Assembly (NCBI GenBank): GCA_002118135.1
Contig: BDIU01000118.1
Location: forward strand, 62,001-126,000
DNA length: 64,000 bases
Reading direction: 5' to 3'
DNA from: Trebouxia sp. TZW2008
Taxonomy: Eukaryota; Chlorophyta; Trebouxiophyceae; Trebouxiales; Trebouxiaceae
The notes below the pieces were generated by a model. That model saw only the letters and a list, made by a program, of their open reading frames with translations. It had not been told where the DNA came from and searched no databases. The position numbers and the translations under genes were made by a program. This document shows positions 27,711-41,600 of the stretch, one piece after another (position 1 is the first letter of the stretch; every line of letters starts with the position of its first letter).

Positions 27711-28719
27711 AAGCAGAGGCAAGCCTTTCAAAGCTCCAGGGTGAGAGCAATGCAGCCTACACCAGATGATCTTTCTTGTCATACCTTCCCTACAGAATGG
27801 AATGTCTGTTGTTGCATAAGAGCTATGCCAAGCAGGAGCCGGTTGCGGCAGCAGAGAAGTGATTTGATCAACATGATGTGCATGAGCTGTCGATGTAATT
27901 TCTGGTCAAGGTGTCGCATGTTTAGACTCGTGGTGGCCTGATTTGCATTTGATAGGTGTGAGCATTATGCTACAGCATTGTGCAATGCTGACTCCACTAT
28001 GACACACTGCTGACACTGCTTTCACAACTTGCGCTCCCATATCACTTGACAGCCACTCTTGCTGGCTGCATGCAGATCACCTAACAGAGCTGGTGCTGTC
28101 AGCAACGCATCAGATGGCGCAGCATGGGCAGTCATTAGCCTGTCTTCAGCTCTTTCACCGGCTCAACCTGTCCCACGAGACCATATTGCAGCACGTGGAG
28201 CAGCTGTGCCCTAACTGGGGAATGAGCAGGCTGCTGGCCGATAAGGCGGCATGGGGGTTTCTCTCAAGCTTGCTGATGTCATTGGTATGTTGCGCTTCAT
28301 GGATCCATTGCTGCACAGCCATTGCTTTGAAAGATATCAGCTGTGTTGCTGCCATGCCACATCAGCATGTCTGTAGTGTTGCAGCAGTGCCAGCAATGGC
28401 TTGTGTCAGAGATAGTGCCTTCACCACAAACAGAGCAGGGCTAACCTGGCAACACTCCAAAAAAGCAGCAACCCGATCACTCTAAATGTGTTGCTTGCCC
28501 AAAATATGTCACAGCTTTTGTCTAGCGGCATGGACTGCTACTGCAAAGCTGCAGCAGCACATTGCAGTGTCCTTGTTCTCTGTGTACCAGGTGCATATTC
28601 TTGAACAAGACAGCTTTCTCCTCTTCTCCTCAAGTATCATCTTGCAGGTGCTTTCATGCTGCTTGTCAGTACAGTAAGAGTAATGAATATGTCCCCAAAG
28701 AAGATGGCACCTGGCTCAG
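27674..28719 (+). CDS. Unrecognised gene, candidate exons
   Basis: Exons that join in phase: 27674-27740 (ALCPGDVQQKVDEAEASLSK, phase 0 to 1), 28076-28284 (HLTELVLSATHQMAQHGQSL, then FHRLNLSHETILQHVEQLCP and an aromatic/Leu-rich end, phase 1 to 0), 28591-28647 (VHILEQDSFLLFSSSIILQ, phase 0 to 0) and 28670-28719 (YSKSNEYVPKEDGTWL, phase 0 to 2). The composition and splice sites look real (GTGAGA, GTATGT, GTGCTT and GTCAGC donors, cag acceptors) and the protein is helix-rich, but I do not recognise the family. The first exon lies half inside the 90 bp palindrome. Its relation to the UBR-box exon upstream and to the exons at 30000-31070 is unknown. Confidence 0.45.
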
Positions 28720-29999
28720 GTCAGCAAGGTTTGACAACAACATTCGTGACACCTGTGGTGATGTGCACAGCAAATTGCACATACATTTCAAAGTGAAGTC
28801 TGGCTGCTGGATGATTACCTGGTGGACAGCACAGCAATATGGCAACTGCTGTGTGAACTAAGGCATGTGTGCTGTTTGCATTCTGACCTGGCACTCTCAA
28901 GGTTTCAATCCAGCAACTCAAAACAGCAAGTTGTGTTGTTGTAGCAAGCCATGATGCTCGTGCCTCCCCTTCAATCAATTGTACAATGCCCTCAAACAAC
29001 TCAGAGCTTGCTGTCTGCGCAGCTGAAGTGTACCCAGCAAGAGTCTGGCACGTCAACCAGATTCAAGGCACTGCTGCTGCTGCGGCACTTGGCGGAAGAA
29101 TTGACTCAGCACAGCGGCATTCCATGGGCTGTCCCTGAAGCTGCGACGACCACTGAACAATACTCCCTGGTGATAAGTGTCATGTGGTCAGTCCACCAGC
29201 GATACCCAGAGGCTGCAGTCCTGGTATGCCCCACCCGCACAGGCCCATGCTATGGAAGTGCTATGCTATATACCATAGCGTATATATTGCTACGGATACA
29301 TATGAGATCCGTAGCAACTGGAGTGCGCCGTACGTGTTGCATGACTCCAATGAAGCATCATACTCTCCATTTCACTCATTGATACTCTCAAATCCTTGCG
29401 CATTAGATACTACGTATGAATATGCAACGAGGTATGACACTGTAAGCTAGGACAAGCTTCACACTCCTACAAGAAATAATGAGAGCACAATGGTCCTGAT
29501 CAGTCAGGTTTGGAGAGTTTGTCACAACATTGTTTGTAGTACAGTAGAGAGTCTATGGTCTGGGACAGAGTGCCAGGTGTGGTGTATCTGTGCAGCAATC
29601 ACGGGTAGCCGGTCAGGCTTGCTATAAAGAAAACATAAGTGTTGTGCTGAGGAAAGGCTGAGCCAAACAAAGCATTGGCCTGTAATGTAGTGATGCTGCA
29701 CAATGGGCAGTTGGACAGAAAAGGCTGTTGCTCCTCGACAGCTTTCATGCAAAAATGATGACAGGTCCCTGACCCTCAGCTGGTGTGGGCAGTGACTGCC
29801 TATCAGTAACAGTCAGTGAATCCCCATACAAATCCTCAATATGCAGTTTGTGATGTGCGAGTTGTTGAGAGTATGCATCATGAAAACAGATTGAAGACGC
29901 AAGACGCTGTGCGTACACCAATGCGCCAGACATGGTATGTAAGTATCTGAGGGTATTGATCCCTGAAACAAAGAGTATGGTGATTTACTGGTCTCAATT

Positions 30000-31070
30000 A
30001 TGGAGGCAGGATCAGCTAATCCTAATATGCTGACAGCAGAAACTCAGGCAGCAAATTCGGCAGAAGGATCCCTGATCAAGCTCATACAGCAGTTTGTTAT
30101 CAATGACAGATTGCACTCATGTAGGGACTGCTTCCTGTGCATGGTGCAGACAGAGATCATGCAAGACAAGCACTTGGGTATTGTCAGCACCAGCAGGCTG
30201 CGGCATGTGTACAAGCTGCTGCATGGTGTCCTGCTGTTGAGCTTGCTGACATGCAAGGCCTTTGTGTACAGGAGGGCCAGCCCAATGCAAATCGTCCCCC
30301 AAAGCCCTACAGCACAGCCCCCAGGGGTCATGCTGGCCTGGAGCAGGGCAGAAGTGCAGGCGGGCAACACATGGCTCAGGGCAACAGCAAGGCCCAGGGG
30401 TAGGGCCAAGGGCAGGCTTGGGGCAGGCCTGTGCTTGCTCGAGGCTATGGCTTAGCTGACAGGCCAGGCCAGAAGCAAAGTGGTAACAACAGCCAAGCTG
30501 GCAGTGAGGCCCGGGGCTCTGGGGTCAGTAGGGGCCAGGGCAGTGAGCAGGGCAGGTCACAGAGCCAGGCCTCTTTGCAGTACAGGAGCAGTGGCAAGGA
30601 GCAAAGCAAGAAGAAGGGGCAGGTACAGCCCCTGTGCGCTGCGTCCCTCAGCCTTTGCTGTCATGATTGTTACATTTGATGTCCTCTGAGAGGCTCAACA
30701 CGGGGGCCATGGGGCACCATGCAAAATGAAGTAAACAGTCTCGTGCTTGTCAAGATACCTGAGATTCTGCTAGAACTCATTCCTGACTCTCTTTTTTGCA
30801 CCAGATAGCAGACCTCCAGCAGGCAGCTGCTGATGCTGCTACAGTCTTTGACTCACTCAAGCCTGCTGCCTGCAGGAGGTTGAAAAGCCGCGCCCAGCAT
30901 ACTACCAAGGCAACATTAAATTTAGCCAGGAGTTTGAGGCGGAAGCAGCCAGGTGTGCTAAGGCAGCATCTAGGTCTGCGCAGCCAAGGAGGGAAATGCA
31001 TGCCCGCAAGAGAAATGCCGATAAGAAGGACAATGGCTGGCAAGAAATTGATGAGGAGGGTCCCTGCTGA
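30000..31070 (+). CDS. Unrecognised gene or gene end, candidate exons with an in-frame stop
   Basis: An ATG at 30000 opens a frame reading MEAGSANPNMLTAETQAANS and then a Leu/Ile/Cys-rich segment. A second exon-like block from 30272 to about 30621 is rich in Gly, Gln and Ser (SGNNSQAGSEARGSGVSRGQ; YRSSGKEQSKKKGQ) and ends at a GTACAG donor. It is open except for one TAG at 30401-30403. The last exon, 30876-31070, follows tgcag and reads EVEKPRPAYYQGNIKFSQEF, then an Ala/Arg-rich basic stretch, to a TGA. The low-complexity Gly/Gln-rich and basic parts suggest an RNA-associated or scaffolding protein, but that is a guess. The TAG may mark a pseudogene, a missed intron or a sequence error. Confidence 0.4.
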
Positions 31071-32642
31071 GTACGCCCTTTTTGCTACGCCCTTGTGCTT
31101 GACCAATGTTTGCATGTGTCTGTTGCTGTGAAGGCGGACCTCTGGCTGGTGCAGTCCTCTTCTTGCTCTGTGCTGGCATGTCTGCAGCTGCTATACAGCA
31201 TGAGCACCAGCTGCATTACCAGTCATGCTGCCAGTCTGAGATTGTCGCATCAAGCACCATTTGCCAAATAAGCTGTACAAATGCATCTGAGCTGTATGGC
31301 TGCAACACATGACTTCAGAAGCAGGGTCAACCTTTACAGCTTCATCTGCGCTCTATTTTTGTGTGTGGTCTGATCAGTGGCTGATTGATGCAGGGCTCAG
31401 CCATGGAGTTTCCCAGTGCCCTGGTGAGAGAGGCCGGCTCTGCAGGGCACTTGCACAGCTGAGCAGCGCTTGCTGGCATGTTGTGTCGAGACCTTGGCAT
31501 GAATGCAGCAACATGTACAGCGTGGCTGTTGCTGATTTCTGCTTTACCCTTTAGGCGCTGCTCCTGTGTAGGCACAGATACTGACATTGTGTGTGTACTC
31601 CCACATTGGCTACAGATGTAGGCATCCTGGTCATTCGTGTTTGTATTCTTTATGTGTGTCGCAAAATACGTTGTTGAATCGCATACATTGGCAGATTACA
31701 GCTTTGAGACATGCATGTAAGGAAGAGTGCACATGCAGTGTGAGATGCGATGTGTCGCACATTTGGGAATACATGCAATGCGCAGCAGGCAAGGAAAAAG
31801 CTGTATTCAAACCAACACAATGTCTAGAAATTCAACATTAATGGTCTACACAAGGCCGCACATGACCTTGAACGGTTTCTAGGCGTTGACAGGCCTCACG
31901 TATATCATATATCTGTATATCATCACAGCCAGACACAAACGTGCGCAATGCTCGAAAGATGTCAACGCCGCTTACTAAGATAGCGGTGCCCGACATGGTT
32001 TAGTATCTGCAGCGCACCAAAGCAAACATTATTATTTCTGCGAAGAGAGTTGACTCATGACCCCTGCCACGCTTTTGATCTTAGCACGTAATTACCCTAG
32101 AGGGAGAGAGAGAATAATTTTACATAGCACAGCTCAGCATAATGACCAATTGATGTTAGTGTGTCAACCGCGTATGTACTTTACCTAATACACAGTGCTA
32201 TACTGAATGTTGGAGCGGCAATCGTCGAACATATGACTACAACTCGCCCAAAAAAGCGTCAGCCCCCTATACAGGTGACAAGCATTATTCATTGTCCTGC
32301 AACTAGCAGAATAAAACAGGTTGAGTGTGGTTCTTGCCGTCACTGTTGCTCAGCATCTTGGTGGCTACTTTTATCTAGAATTGCCTAATGGCTGTACTTA
32401 CACAGTATGTTGACCCTAGGGGTTCAAGTGATAGCCTTGCTCAACAGCAACACATCCATAAACAACCGCACTCACTTGCATAACAGAAACAGCACTAGGC
32501 TGAACCAAATCTCATTGTACAAGCTGCTGGAACAGTCCGCTGGTGAACTTGCGTTGCTTGATGGCACAACAGCAGGTCAGACTTGTGCTAGCAGGCATCA
32601 AGAGTCAATAGGACTGCCGTAATGCAAGCCAGCATGACCGCA
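31071..32642. other. Region without a supported gene
   Basis: Sequence between the unnamed plus-strand gene and the 3' end of the kinase gene. No ORF here has a domain or clean splice sites. It contains short AT-rich patches (for example around 31900 and 32100). Confidence 0.5.
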
Positions 32643-35600
32643 TCACCAGTTGCGTCCGCTCTTGATCACGTACAAGCGGTCCACCACGTCCTGTGCAGTA
32701 TGGCGCTGCTGCGGGTTCTGCCTCAGGCAACCACAGACCACTTCCTCCAAAGTAAACAGGCCATGCACTCTGTTCTTGACCCGGGTCACACGAGGCCACT
32801 GGGGCAGGCCCACCTGCAAAGGGCACAGCACGCCTGGGTGCAAGTCGCAACACAAGGCGTGCGCAAGCGGGCCATGGGCCGTAATGCCACAAGCAGTGTG
32901 GGATGTGTGAGAATGCATTGGCAGTGCCTTGTGCATTCTGTCACGTGGTGACATTGCCAGTGGCAGTTTCATGGCTGCACTGCTTTATTCAAAGCTAATT
33001 TGATTTCATTGGGTTTATCTGCTCATTGAGCGGATCTTCATGCGAGCTAGCGCACTTCTTCTTGCTCATTTCGGCAGTGCAAACAAACTGCGCTTGACAC
33101 TTGAACGGCGTGCTACCCAATGCCACCCTAGTGGAATTACGTCTTCTCAAACGTCACACATTCATCCCTGGACACATTCTGCACAGTGAGTCACCTGGTG
33201 ACAGTAGTCAGGCCCAGCCAGCAGGCTCTGGGCGAATGCCAGGGTGTGGTAGTCATCATTGTCCTGCCTGTAGGCGGCCACAGCCTGTCTGTGCTCCTGA
33301 CTTCTTGTGCCGCCAACCATGTCCAGCAGCAACAGCCCGAAGGCCCACATGTCATGCGAAGGCATAGGGTGATAGTAGCCGTCCCGGTGCAGCTGGTCAG
33401 CCATCTCAGGCGCTTCCATGCCTGCCGGGTACCTGCAACATCAAACCACTGCTCAAGCATCTCCTAGCAGGGCTTCAGCCCTCAGTCATTCATTCATTCC
33501 TTCATGCCTTCATTCATTCATTCATTCATTCATTCATTCACTCAATCATTCTGAACATATGCTAGACAGGCTCAGCAGGTACGCATTAGAGCAATCAACT
33601 GGCCCCGACTAGTTTGGTCCTGTGCTATCCTAAACCATTCAAACTGTGCATGAAGGGAGGTGAGGTCCTTGTAGATGGTTGTCTGCCCTTGACCTCAGTC
33701 TCGCAGACCTTGGCCTTGTAATGGCCACACAACATGCCCCCTGCCTTTTTTCACGGCAGATCCCCAAACTCTCTGATGTTACATGTGGAAAATCCTAAAA
33801 CCTGCAGCTACCTCATCGCCCCTAACAAAATTCAAAGGTCGTTCGAGGGGTTTCGGAAACCCTCTACGCTCGCATCCTTATGCTTATTACTGTGCTCTTT
33901 TTATGTTGTCTTGCAAGCAAAAGTCATAGTGATGGTCTGGATGTGGTGACTTATCCCAACTGTATGCGTCTTTCTGAATCTTTTGCAAATATATTGGTTT
34001 GTCTCAAGTCACGGGGTGTATATATACAACTAATGGCGCACATGCCCCCCGCAGGCAGGAGCACAAGGCGCAAAACTGAGCAAGCTGGGCAGACTGACCA
34101 GGAGGTGCCAAGGCGGGTTCTGGACGTATCTGCCTCAAACATGCGAGCAGCGTTGCCAAAGTCTGACAGGCGCCAGCCAGACTGGTCCAGGGCCTGAAGC
34201 ACATTGCCGCCGTGCAGGTCTTGGTGCACCACTCCCTTGCTGTGCACCCTCTCCAAGGCTCTGGCAATGTCCAGCGCAATCACCACAACATCACTGCAGT
34301 CTTCAGACAGCCTGCATAGAACGCTTGCTCAACATTTGGCATCAGTGAATCACCACAGCTTGACTGCAGTCTTCAGACAGCCTTGCCATGGTTGTCTACG
34401 CTTTGCTCAGCATTTCATACCCGACAGGTCAAAAGCGCAATGATTGTTGCGCATTGTCCTTTGCTTCCCAAAGCACACATGGTGAACCATGACTGCCTGT
34501 TCCTCAGTGTAAACTCACAATAATTGTTGCGCTTTATACTTTGCTTCCCAAAGAACATGGCAACCATGATTTTCTACGCTTTGCTCGACAATTGGCATCA
34601 GCGAATCACCATACTCTCCTTCTCAGTGATCAACACTCTTGAGTACTTACGTGTTACATCCAGCGTATTGGTCCCAGCGTATTGTGTCCGTCGTGATCTG
34701 CACTGCATCCTTGTGATTCATGCCCTCAAATACTCAAGTATTGCACATTGCGTATTGTGATTCACTGCTTGGCATGGTGAGCAGGGTTGGGGGGCTGCTC
34801 ACCAGGCAATTCAGCCGGCGCATGAGCAGCACAGATGTCAATTGAATGAATAAATGAATGAATGAATGAATGAATGAGCGAATGAATGAACTAATGAACG
34901 AACAAACGAAGGAATGAATCAATGAGCAGCACAGAGGCTGAAATGCACAGCAAGCACAAGGTGCGATGAGGGGGGACCGCTGAACTGAGTAAGCACAATG
35001 CGCGACTAGGAGGAAGCGCTGACCTGAGTGTGGGATAGCAAGCACAAGGCGTAATAAGGGGGAAGCACTGACCTGAGGGTGGAATAGCAAGCTCAAGGCG
35101 CGATCAGGAGGAAGCACTGACTTGAGTGTGGGGTAGCAAGCGTGATTAGGGGGAAGCGCTGACCTGAGTGTGGGATACAGCAGGCTGCTTAAGCTGCGGC
35201 CCAGGCGCTCTACCACCAAGAAACCGTGCTCCTGCGGGTAAGGCCCTTCAACATCCTCCTCCAGCACCAGGGCAAAGGCCTGCATGACGTTTGGGTGGCG
35301 GCACACTCCCAACAGCTCCGCCTCTTCTTGCAGCTCGCACTGGATGCCGGTCTTCAGGACGGTTCCGGGCAGGTTGGGGCTTTCCCAATCCTGCACAGCC
35401 CCATTGCGACCCTCTGCTATCTGGTCTCCTGGGGCATCCCACCGGTGCTGCACCACATCATCACAGTTGTGACATCTCCACGGTGTCAGGAGTTCCACTC
35501 AATCGATCAATCAAGCAGTCAGTCAATCAACCAACCAACCAGCCAATCACTTAGTCAGTCAGTCAGTCGGTGAATCAATCATTCAATCAATCAATGACTA

Positions 35601-38600
35601 TATACTGTACTGTTACAAGGGACCCAGCAGGGGTCCATGCAAACAATGTTTGACCAGTTTCATTCGAATGCATGTAACAGCCAAGCTTGCTGCGTTCATG
35701 CGTCAGAACAAGAAATGTTGGTTGTTATCATGCGCATATCATAGATGATTCACAGATGAAAGGCATTTTGCAAAATGGCGGACAGGAGCAGGGCAGGGGT
35801 TGTCCAAGCTATAGGGGGGTGAGGCATAACTCACCATGTTAAAGAGGGGGACTTGCCATTGGGTGCGGCAAAGCTGCAGCTCAGCCTGCAGTGCCTGCAC
35901 CTCCTCCTGCAGCGCTGTGCTGTCTGCGATGTGCTCAGCCTGGCCGCAAGTGGGGTGGGGGAGGGTGGTGGGGGGGTCAGAGAAAGGCAACCCAGTCTCA
36001 AACTCAGGCTGCTGCTCATACTCGTGCTCAGGGCTGCTGTCAGAGTCGCTCCACTGAGCAGTGTCTACCTGCATGCAATCACAGCGAAACACATAACTAA
36101 TATGCAAAAACATCAAGGCAAACATCAGGTACACGCTTGAGCCACAGATGCTTAGTTCAGCATACAGGAAGCAGAATGCGTTGCGAGCTGTCATGCAACA
36201 GAAGAATTTGAGTGGCCCAGCAACCCCATCAAAGCTTCCCACATTCAGATGCCTGGCTACAGACCGCATGGCTGAGTGAAAGTCACGCAGCAACTCAAGC
36301 AGCACAGCAATTGCCTGGTGCTGGGCAAAATCAAACAGCACAGCAAGCACCTGGTGCTGGGGTGAAGTCAAGCAGCGCAGCAATCACCTGGTGCTCAGGG
36401 TGAAGTCGAGCAGCATAGCAACTACCTGGTTTTGGGGAAAGAGTCAATCAGCACAGCAGTTATGTGGTGCTGCTTAGTTTCACCCGCAGCACAGCAATCA
36501 CCTGATGCTGGGGACCAAGTCAAGCAGCACAGCAATCATCTGGTGTTGGGGGTGAAGTCAAGCAGCACAGCAATCACCTGGTACTGGGGGTGAAGTCAAG
36601 CAGCGCAGCAATCATTTGATGCTGGCGGTGAAGCCAAGCAGCAATTACCTGGTTTTGGGGGGAGAGTCAATCAGCACAGCAATCACCTAGTGCTGGGGTG
36701 AAGTCAAGCAGCGCAGCAATCACCGAGTGCTGGTGTGGAAGCCAAGCAGCACAGCGATAAAACTGGTGCTGGGGGTTGAAGTCAAGCAGGGCAGCAAGTA
36801 CCTGGTGCTGGGGGTGAAGTCAAGCAGGGCAGCAAGTACCTGGTGATTGGCACTCATCGGGTTAGGGCCGGGAGTGGAGGGGCTAGGGGGCTGCCTGCAT
36901 GCCTGCACCTGCTGCTCACTCTCTGCTAGCTGCTGCTCACGTTTGGCCAGCTGCTGCTCTAGCGCCTGCACCTTGGCTTCCAACTCAGCAAGAACGCTCT
37001 TGTTGTGTTCCATCCTGGATTCTGTCTCCTGCAATGAACTTCAGTCAATTCAGACAGATTGCGTTTCCGGTGAATGTTTGGGCAGTGATCATGTGCAAAG
37101 GCTAGGGGCAAACCTGTAGACTTTTGGCAGACTAACCGTTGAAAAGGACTGCAGCTCCCTTCATGCTCAGCACAAATGGTTTAAGATAGCACAGGACTGG
37201 TTGCAGACAGTTGATTGCCCCAGTACGTACCTAGCCGGGCCTGCTGAGCCTGTCTGGCACATAACTAATGTGAATGAATGAATTGAATGAATCAGTCAAT
37301 ATGGGCTTCTGCTATCGTGACAATGTATGATCTCAGCCAAGACACAAGGGAATGAGCAAAAATGCAGTGACACCATGGTCATGTTTGCGTCAGCTCAGAT
37401 GTGTGCAAAATCACAAGCTGCTGAATCTCTGGCTTGTTGAACAATGTGTCACGATGATCATGTGTCATTGATCAGCATGTGACATGGGTCAGCATGCATT
37501 GCAGGAATGTCAGCATATAAGCCCTAGTGTGGAAGAGCGTCAGAAGTCGACACACTGCAGCAACGGCACGAGGCAGCGATGAGAGTGGGAATGGACACTC
37601 TGTCAGACAAGCAGTGCTTGCCACAATGAACTTCAAGTGTGCTTTACCTGAACGTTGGAAGACAACTCAAGGCTCAAGGCAGCCTGCTGCTGCTGCAGAT
37701 TTGCATTCTGCTGCTTGACTGCCTTCAGCTCCTGCACAGCATTCACAATCATCATCAGCAAAGGCTCACTGCCATTTGAGTGTTCACATCAAAATTCATG
37801 TTGGAACAGTCATCTGCAGCAGTCAGACAACCCTGTGCTTCTAGTCTTGCAGCATGCCGCAGCCTTTATGAACAAACAATAATAATGCACAGGCGGATGC
37901 ATGACAAGCACTGCCAAGCATGGGTCATCTTTGCGTTGAGCACAAAAGAAAACTGCATGTCTTGATCTTCAAAGCTTTTGCTAAGCTTAGCAAGCTAATA
38001 AGACAAGAAGCAGATTGCTGGCATTTCAAAACCTGACCAGACTTAGCAGATGCTACTGGAAGATCGTCAGACATCATATCACACACATACTGTGATCTGC
38101 CCTACATGTAGCTTGCCAGAGGTTTGGTCAAAACCTGAGGCAAGCTTCTGATCAAGACAGCTTCTCACAGACGCTCACAAGAGCCTTGAGCTACGATTGA
38201 CAGGAAAGTGGCAGTGATCTGCAACAGCCAAAAGCTGAGGGAGTGTTCTAGGTAAAGCTTGCCAAACAAATGCACATCAAAAGTTGCCAAACATGTACAT
38301 TTGCTGAGTAATAGCTCACCTTGGCAGCCTGACTGCTTGTCCTCCTCAGATCGTCCAAGATTTCCTCAGCTGTTTGCCTCCTCTTGTCAGCTGCTATCAA
38401 ATCCGCCTCCAAGCCTTGCCTTGCTGCCATCTCAGTTGCCAAGTTCACTTCTACATTGCGGCTCTTCTTCTTCAGCTTGGCCAGGCTGCGCTCTGCCTGC
38501 TGCCTTTCCTTCTTCAGCTCAGTCACCTCGGCTGTCAGAGCCTTGGTCTTAGCACTGACGTCCTGTTTGAGAAGCAAAACTGATGTTAGAGTTTGACTAT

Positions 38601-41600
38601 CTTGTGTAACATGCACAGCTTGCAAGTCAATAGCGTGAAAACAGCTGCTTACCACATGACTTCATATTGTGATATTGCCACACACTAATTGTGCTTGTAT
38701 GCTGCTTTTCCATAGGGCTGCTGTGGCTACATATGATGCAAGCAGTGCTACAGGCCAGTCTGATCCTGAGATGTGACACATTGCAGCAGGCCAATCTGCA
38801 AAGCTGCTTGTTCCAAATTCTGCAGAGTCTGCAAGCCAAGCCGCAATTGCTGCACATCAAACACGATGCAAAGCTGCCTAAATCAGTTTGCAGTGAGGCA
38901 GCTCACCTTGACATTTGCCTTCTTGGCATCGCTGAGGGCAGCCTCAGAGGCGTTCCTCCTCTTCTGCTCAGTTGCCAAATCCGCCTCAAAGCCCTGCCTT
39001 GCTTCCTTCTCAGCTGCCAAATCCACCTCAAAGCCCTGCCTTGCTTCCTTCTGAGCAGCCAAGTCCAGCAAGGCCTGCTGCCTCTGCTGCTTCACCTGAG
39101 TCAGTGTGTACTCTGCCACACTGCTCCTCTTCTGCATGGCAGCCAGGCTGAGCTCTGCCTGCTGCCTGCTTGTGTTGAGCTTGGTCATGTCAGCCTTCAG
39201 CCCTTCAAGCTGAGTGCTGAACTCCTACACATCATAGCTGTGTGTTTGGCGCAGCGAGAAATGATATGTGAGAGCAAATCTACATGCCAAAGCTGATGGC
39301 ATGTGCCACATAGTGGCAATGACTACACGTCCATGAGGTCCAGGCAGTCTATGCCACAGTGAAACACCTCCAGGAAATCACGCTGCGCAAAGAAAACGTG
39401 CATGTTACGACTGCAGCTTTCATGCCGGCATACACTTGCATTACCTTCAAGGGGAGTATAGTTGTACTCCATTTGGAAGCTGGATCACCACTTGTGTCCC
39501 TGCATGCTGATGTTCAACAGGAGCTCTTGGTACATAGCAGGTAAATGCCAAGCATGTAGCCAAAGCACTTGTGAGTTGTAGACATGCGTGACTGATGGCT
39601 ACATGTGATCTGCAGCACATTCTGTGTGAATCAACAGTGTTGATGCTGCTGCCAGCAGGCTGCTGTTGTGCGCATTTTGACGCAATTCACAAAATGCCAT
39701 GTTTGTTTGGGCAATCATACTAGACTTCAGGCAAGAGGGCATGCATGAATGCTTTCTGGCATTAGGAGGAAATGGATTACAAAAGCAGAGAACGTGTATG
39801 CTCTTATCAGCCTAGGTAAATGATAGCAGCTCTATTCAAGTCGCCACCTCACTCACCAACTCGCCACCTGAAGACCTTCCATATGCACAACGAGCACTCA
39901 TGCACAAGATACGCGAGACGACCAAACAAGGCTTTGTTGTGCAGCAGCTCACCTCTGCAGACTCTCTGCTCATTGTCTTTGCCGTACGCAAGTCCTCTTC
40001 AAGTGTTTGCCTCCTCTTCTGGGCGGCTGTCAACTCCACTTCTACCTGCTGCCTCCTTTCCTTCTCACCAGCCAGGCTGTGCTGGACCTGCTGCTTGCTT
40101 GTCCTGAGCCCTGCCACCTCCGCCTTCAAAACCTCAAGCTTAGTCTTCATGTCCTGTAAAGAACAAAATTGAGATTTTCATTCATTCATTTTAAATGTGT
40201 GCTAGATAAGCTCAGCAGGCCCAGCTAGGTACGTACTGAAGCAATCAACTGTCTCCAACCATTTTGAGTTAGTACACCACGGGGAATACTACATTGTAAT
40301 GAGCGCATGCTGCCTATTCTGACATTGGTTTCACAATCAGCGGCTTGCATTGCTTCTGAGCCTGCAGTGTTTACAATTCATGAGGAAAAGCTTGTGCCTG
40401 GGACTGCTTGATCATGTTCATGTTTCCCTTCCCAGATACACAGCAGAGCTGAGATAAGAACATGCAGTTGCAGTCAGACCATCTAGAACAACAGTCTGCA
40501 ATGGTACTTGATCAATTTGAGGCGACCTGATCACGTGCACAGCACAGCTCTGGCACTGAATGGCATGCCTGCCGTGATGATCATGTCACAGGGACGGCAT
40601 CTCCAGCAAAAAGCAGCAAAACTAGCAGTCCTGTGTGTCCATTTGCATGTCAGCTAAGCTGCATCAAAAGGAGCTCCTCTAGTGAATGCAGCTTGCGCAT
40701 GCATGTTCAGGAGTCAATCATACATCAGCTTGCGTATGCATTTTCAGGAGGCAAACACACATCATTCGTGTCTGGCGGTGGAATTCCCAACTCACCTTGG
40801 CAGCCTTCCCATGTGTCTGCTTTAGATCAGCCAAGGCAGCCTCAGCAAGCTGCCTCTTTTTCTTCTCAGCTTCCAAGTCCACAACCGCCTGCTTCTGGCT
40901 ATTTGCCAGCGCCTCCTCTGCCCCAGTCCTCTTCTTCTCCGTCTCAGTCAGGCTGTGCTGTGCCTGCTGCCTCAGTCTGGTGAGCTCAGCCACCTCAGCC
41001 TGCAAGCCCTCAACACGCGAGCTTGCAACCTGCAGACGGCACAGTTGCATTTGCTAGAGGCATGGCTCTAGTCCTCTTGGATGTAAACATGGCGCGGTTT
41101 GAATGGGGTAGAATCAGCTGCTGAGATTTCTTGCATGCCACAGATACACAAGGTACTTTGCGCCAGATAAATCCTGTGACATGCGCGGTGTTTGAGATGA
41201 GGACATGTATAGCTAGCTTGGTCAAGGGCTTCTGAAAGGTGAGGAGGGTGGAAGAAGGGGGGTTGAGGGGGCCGGGAGGTTGATCTGGCTTGCACATCTT
41301 CTGTGGTCTGGAATTTGATGCCTTGATGAGCCTGCTTCCTTCAACTTCATACATGTCAACCTGCACAGGTTGTTTGGCGAAACTCTGAGCTTACAACGCT
41401 GCTCCAGTGTTTGCTGCTAAGATGCATTTGATGAATGCTTACCTCAAGCACCTGAACCCTCACTGCTGCGCAGTACAGCAACGTGCATACGAGCCAAACA
41501 ACTTACCACAAAGCGCGCTTGATCGCTGTGATGTATGATGCCTGCAGGAAGGGCATTGGCGACAGGAGACTGTGCTGCACTTCCTCAAAGTCTGGGGTCC

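Noticed and set aside
35226..35573. Plus-strand ORF of 115 codons
   Set aside because: Antisense shadow of the kinase N-lobe exon, which carries recognisable kinase motifs in the minus frame.
36283..36840. CRISPR-like array (regular 38 bp repeats)
   Set aside because: The units are contiguous with no spacers, lie in a eukaryotic intron and match the adjacent exon end; it is a minisatellite.
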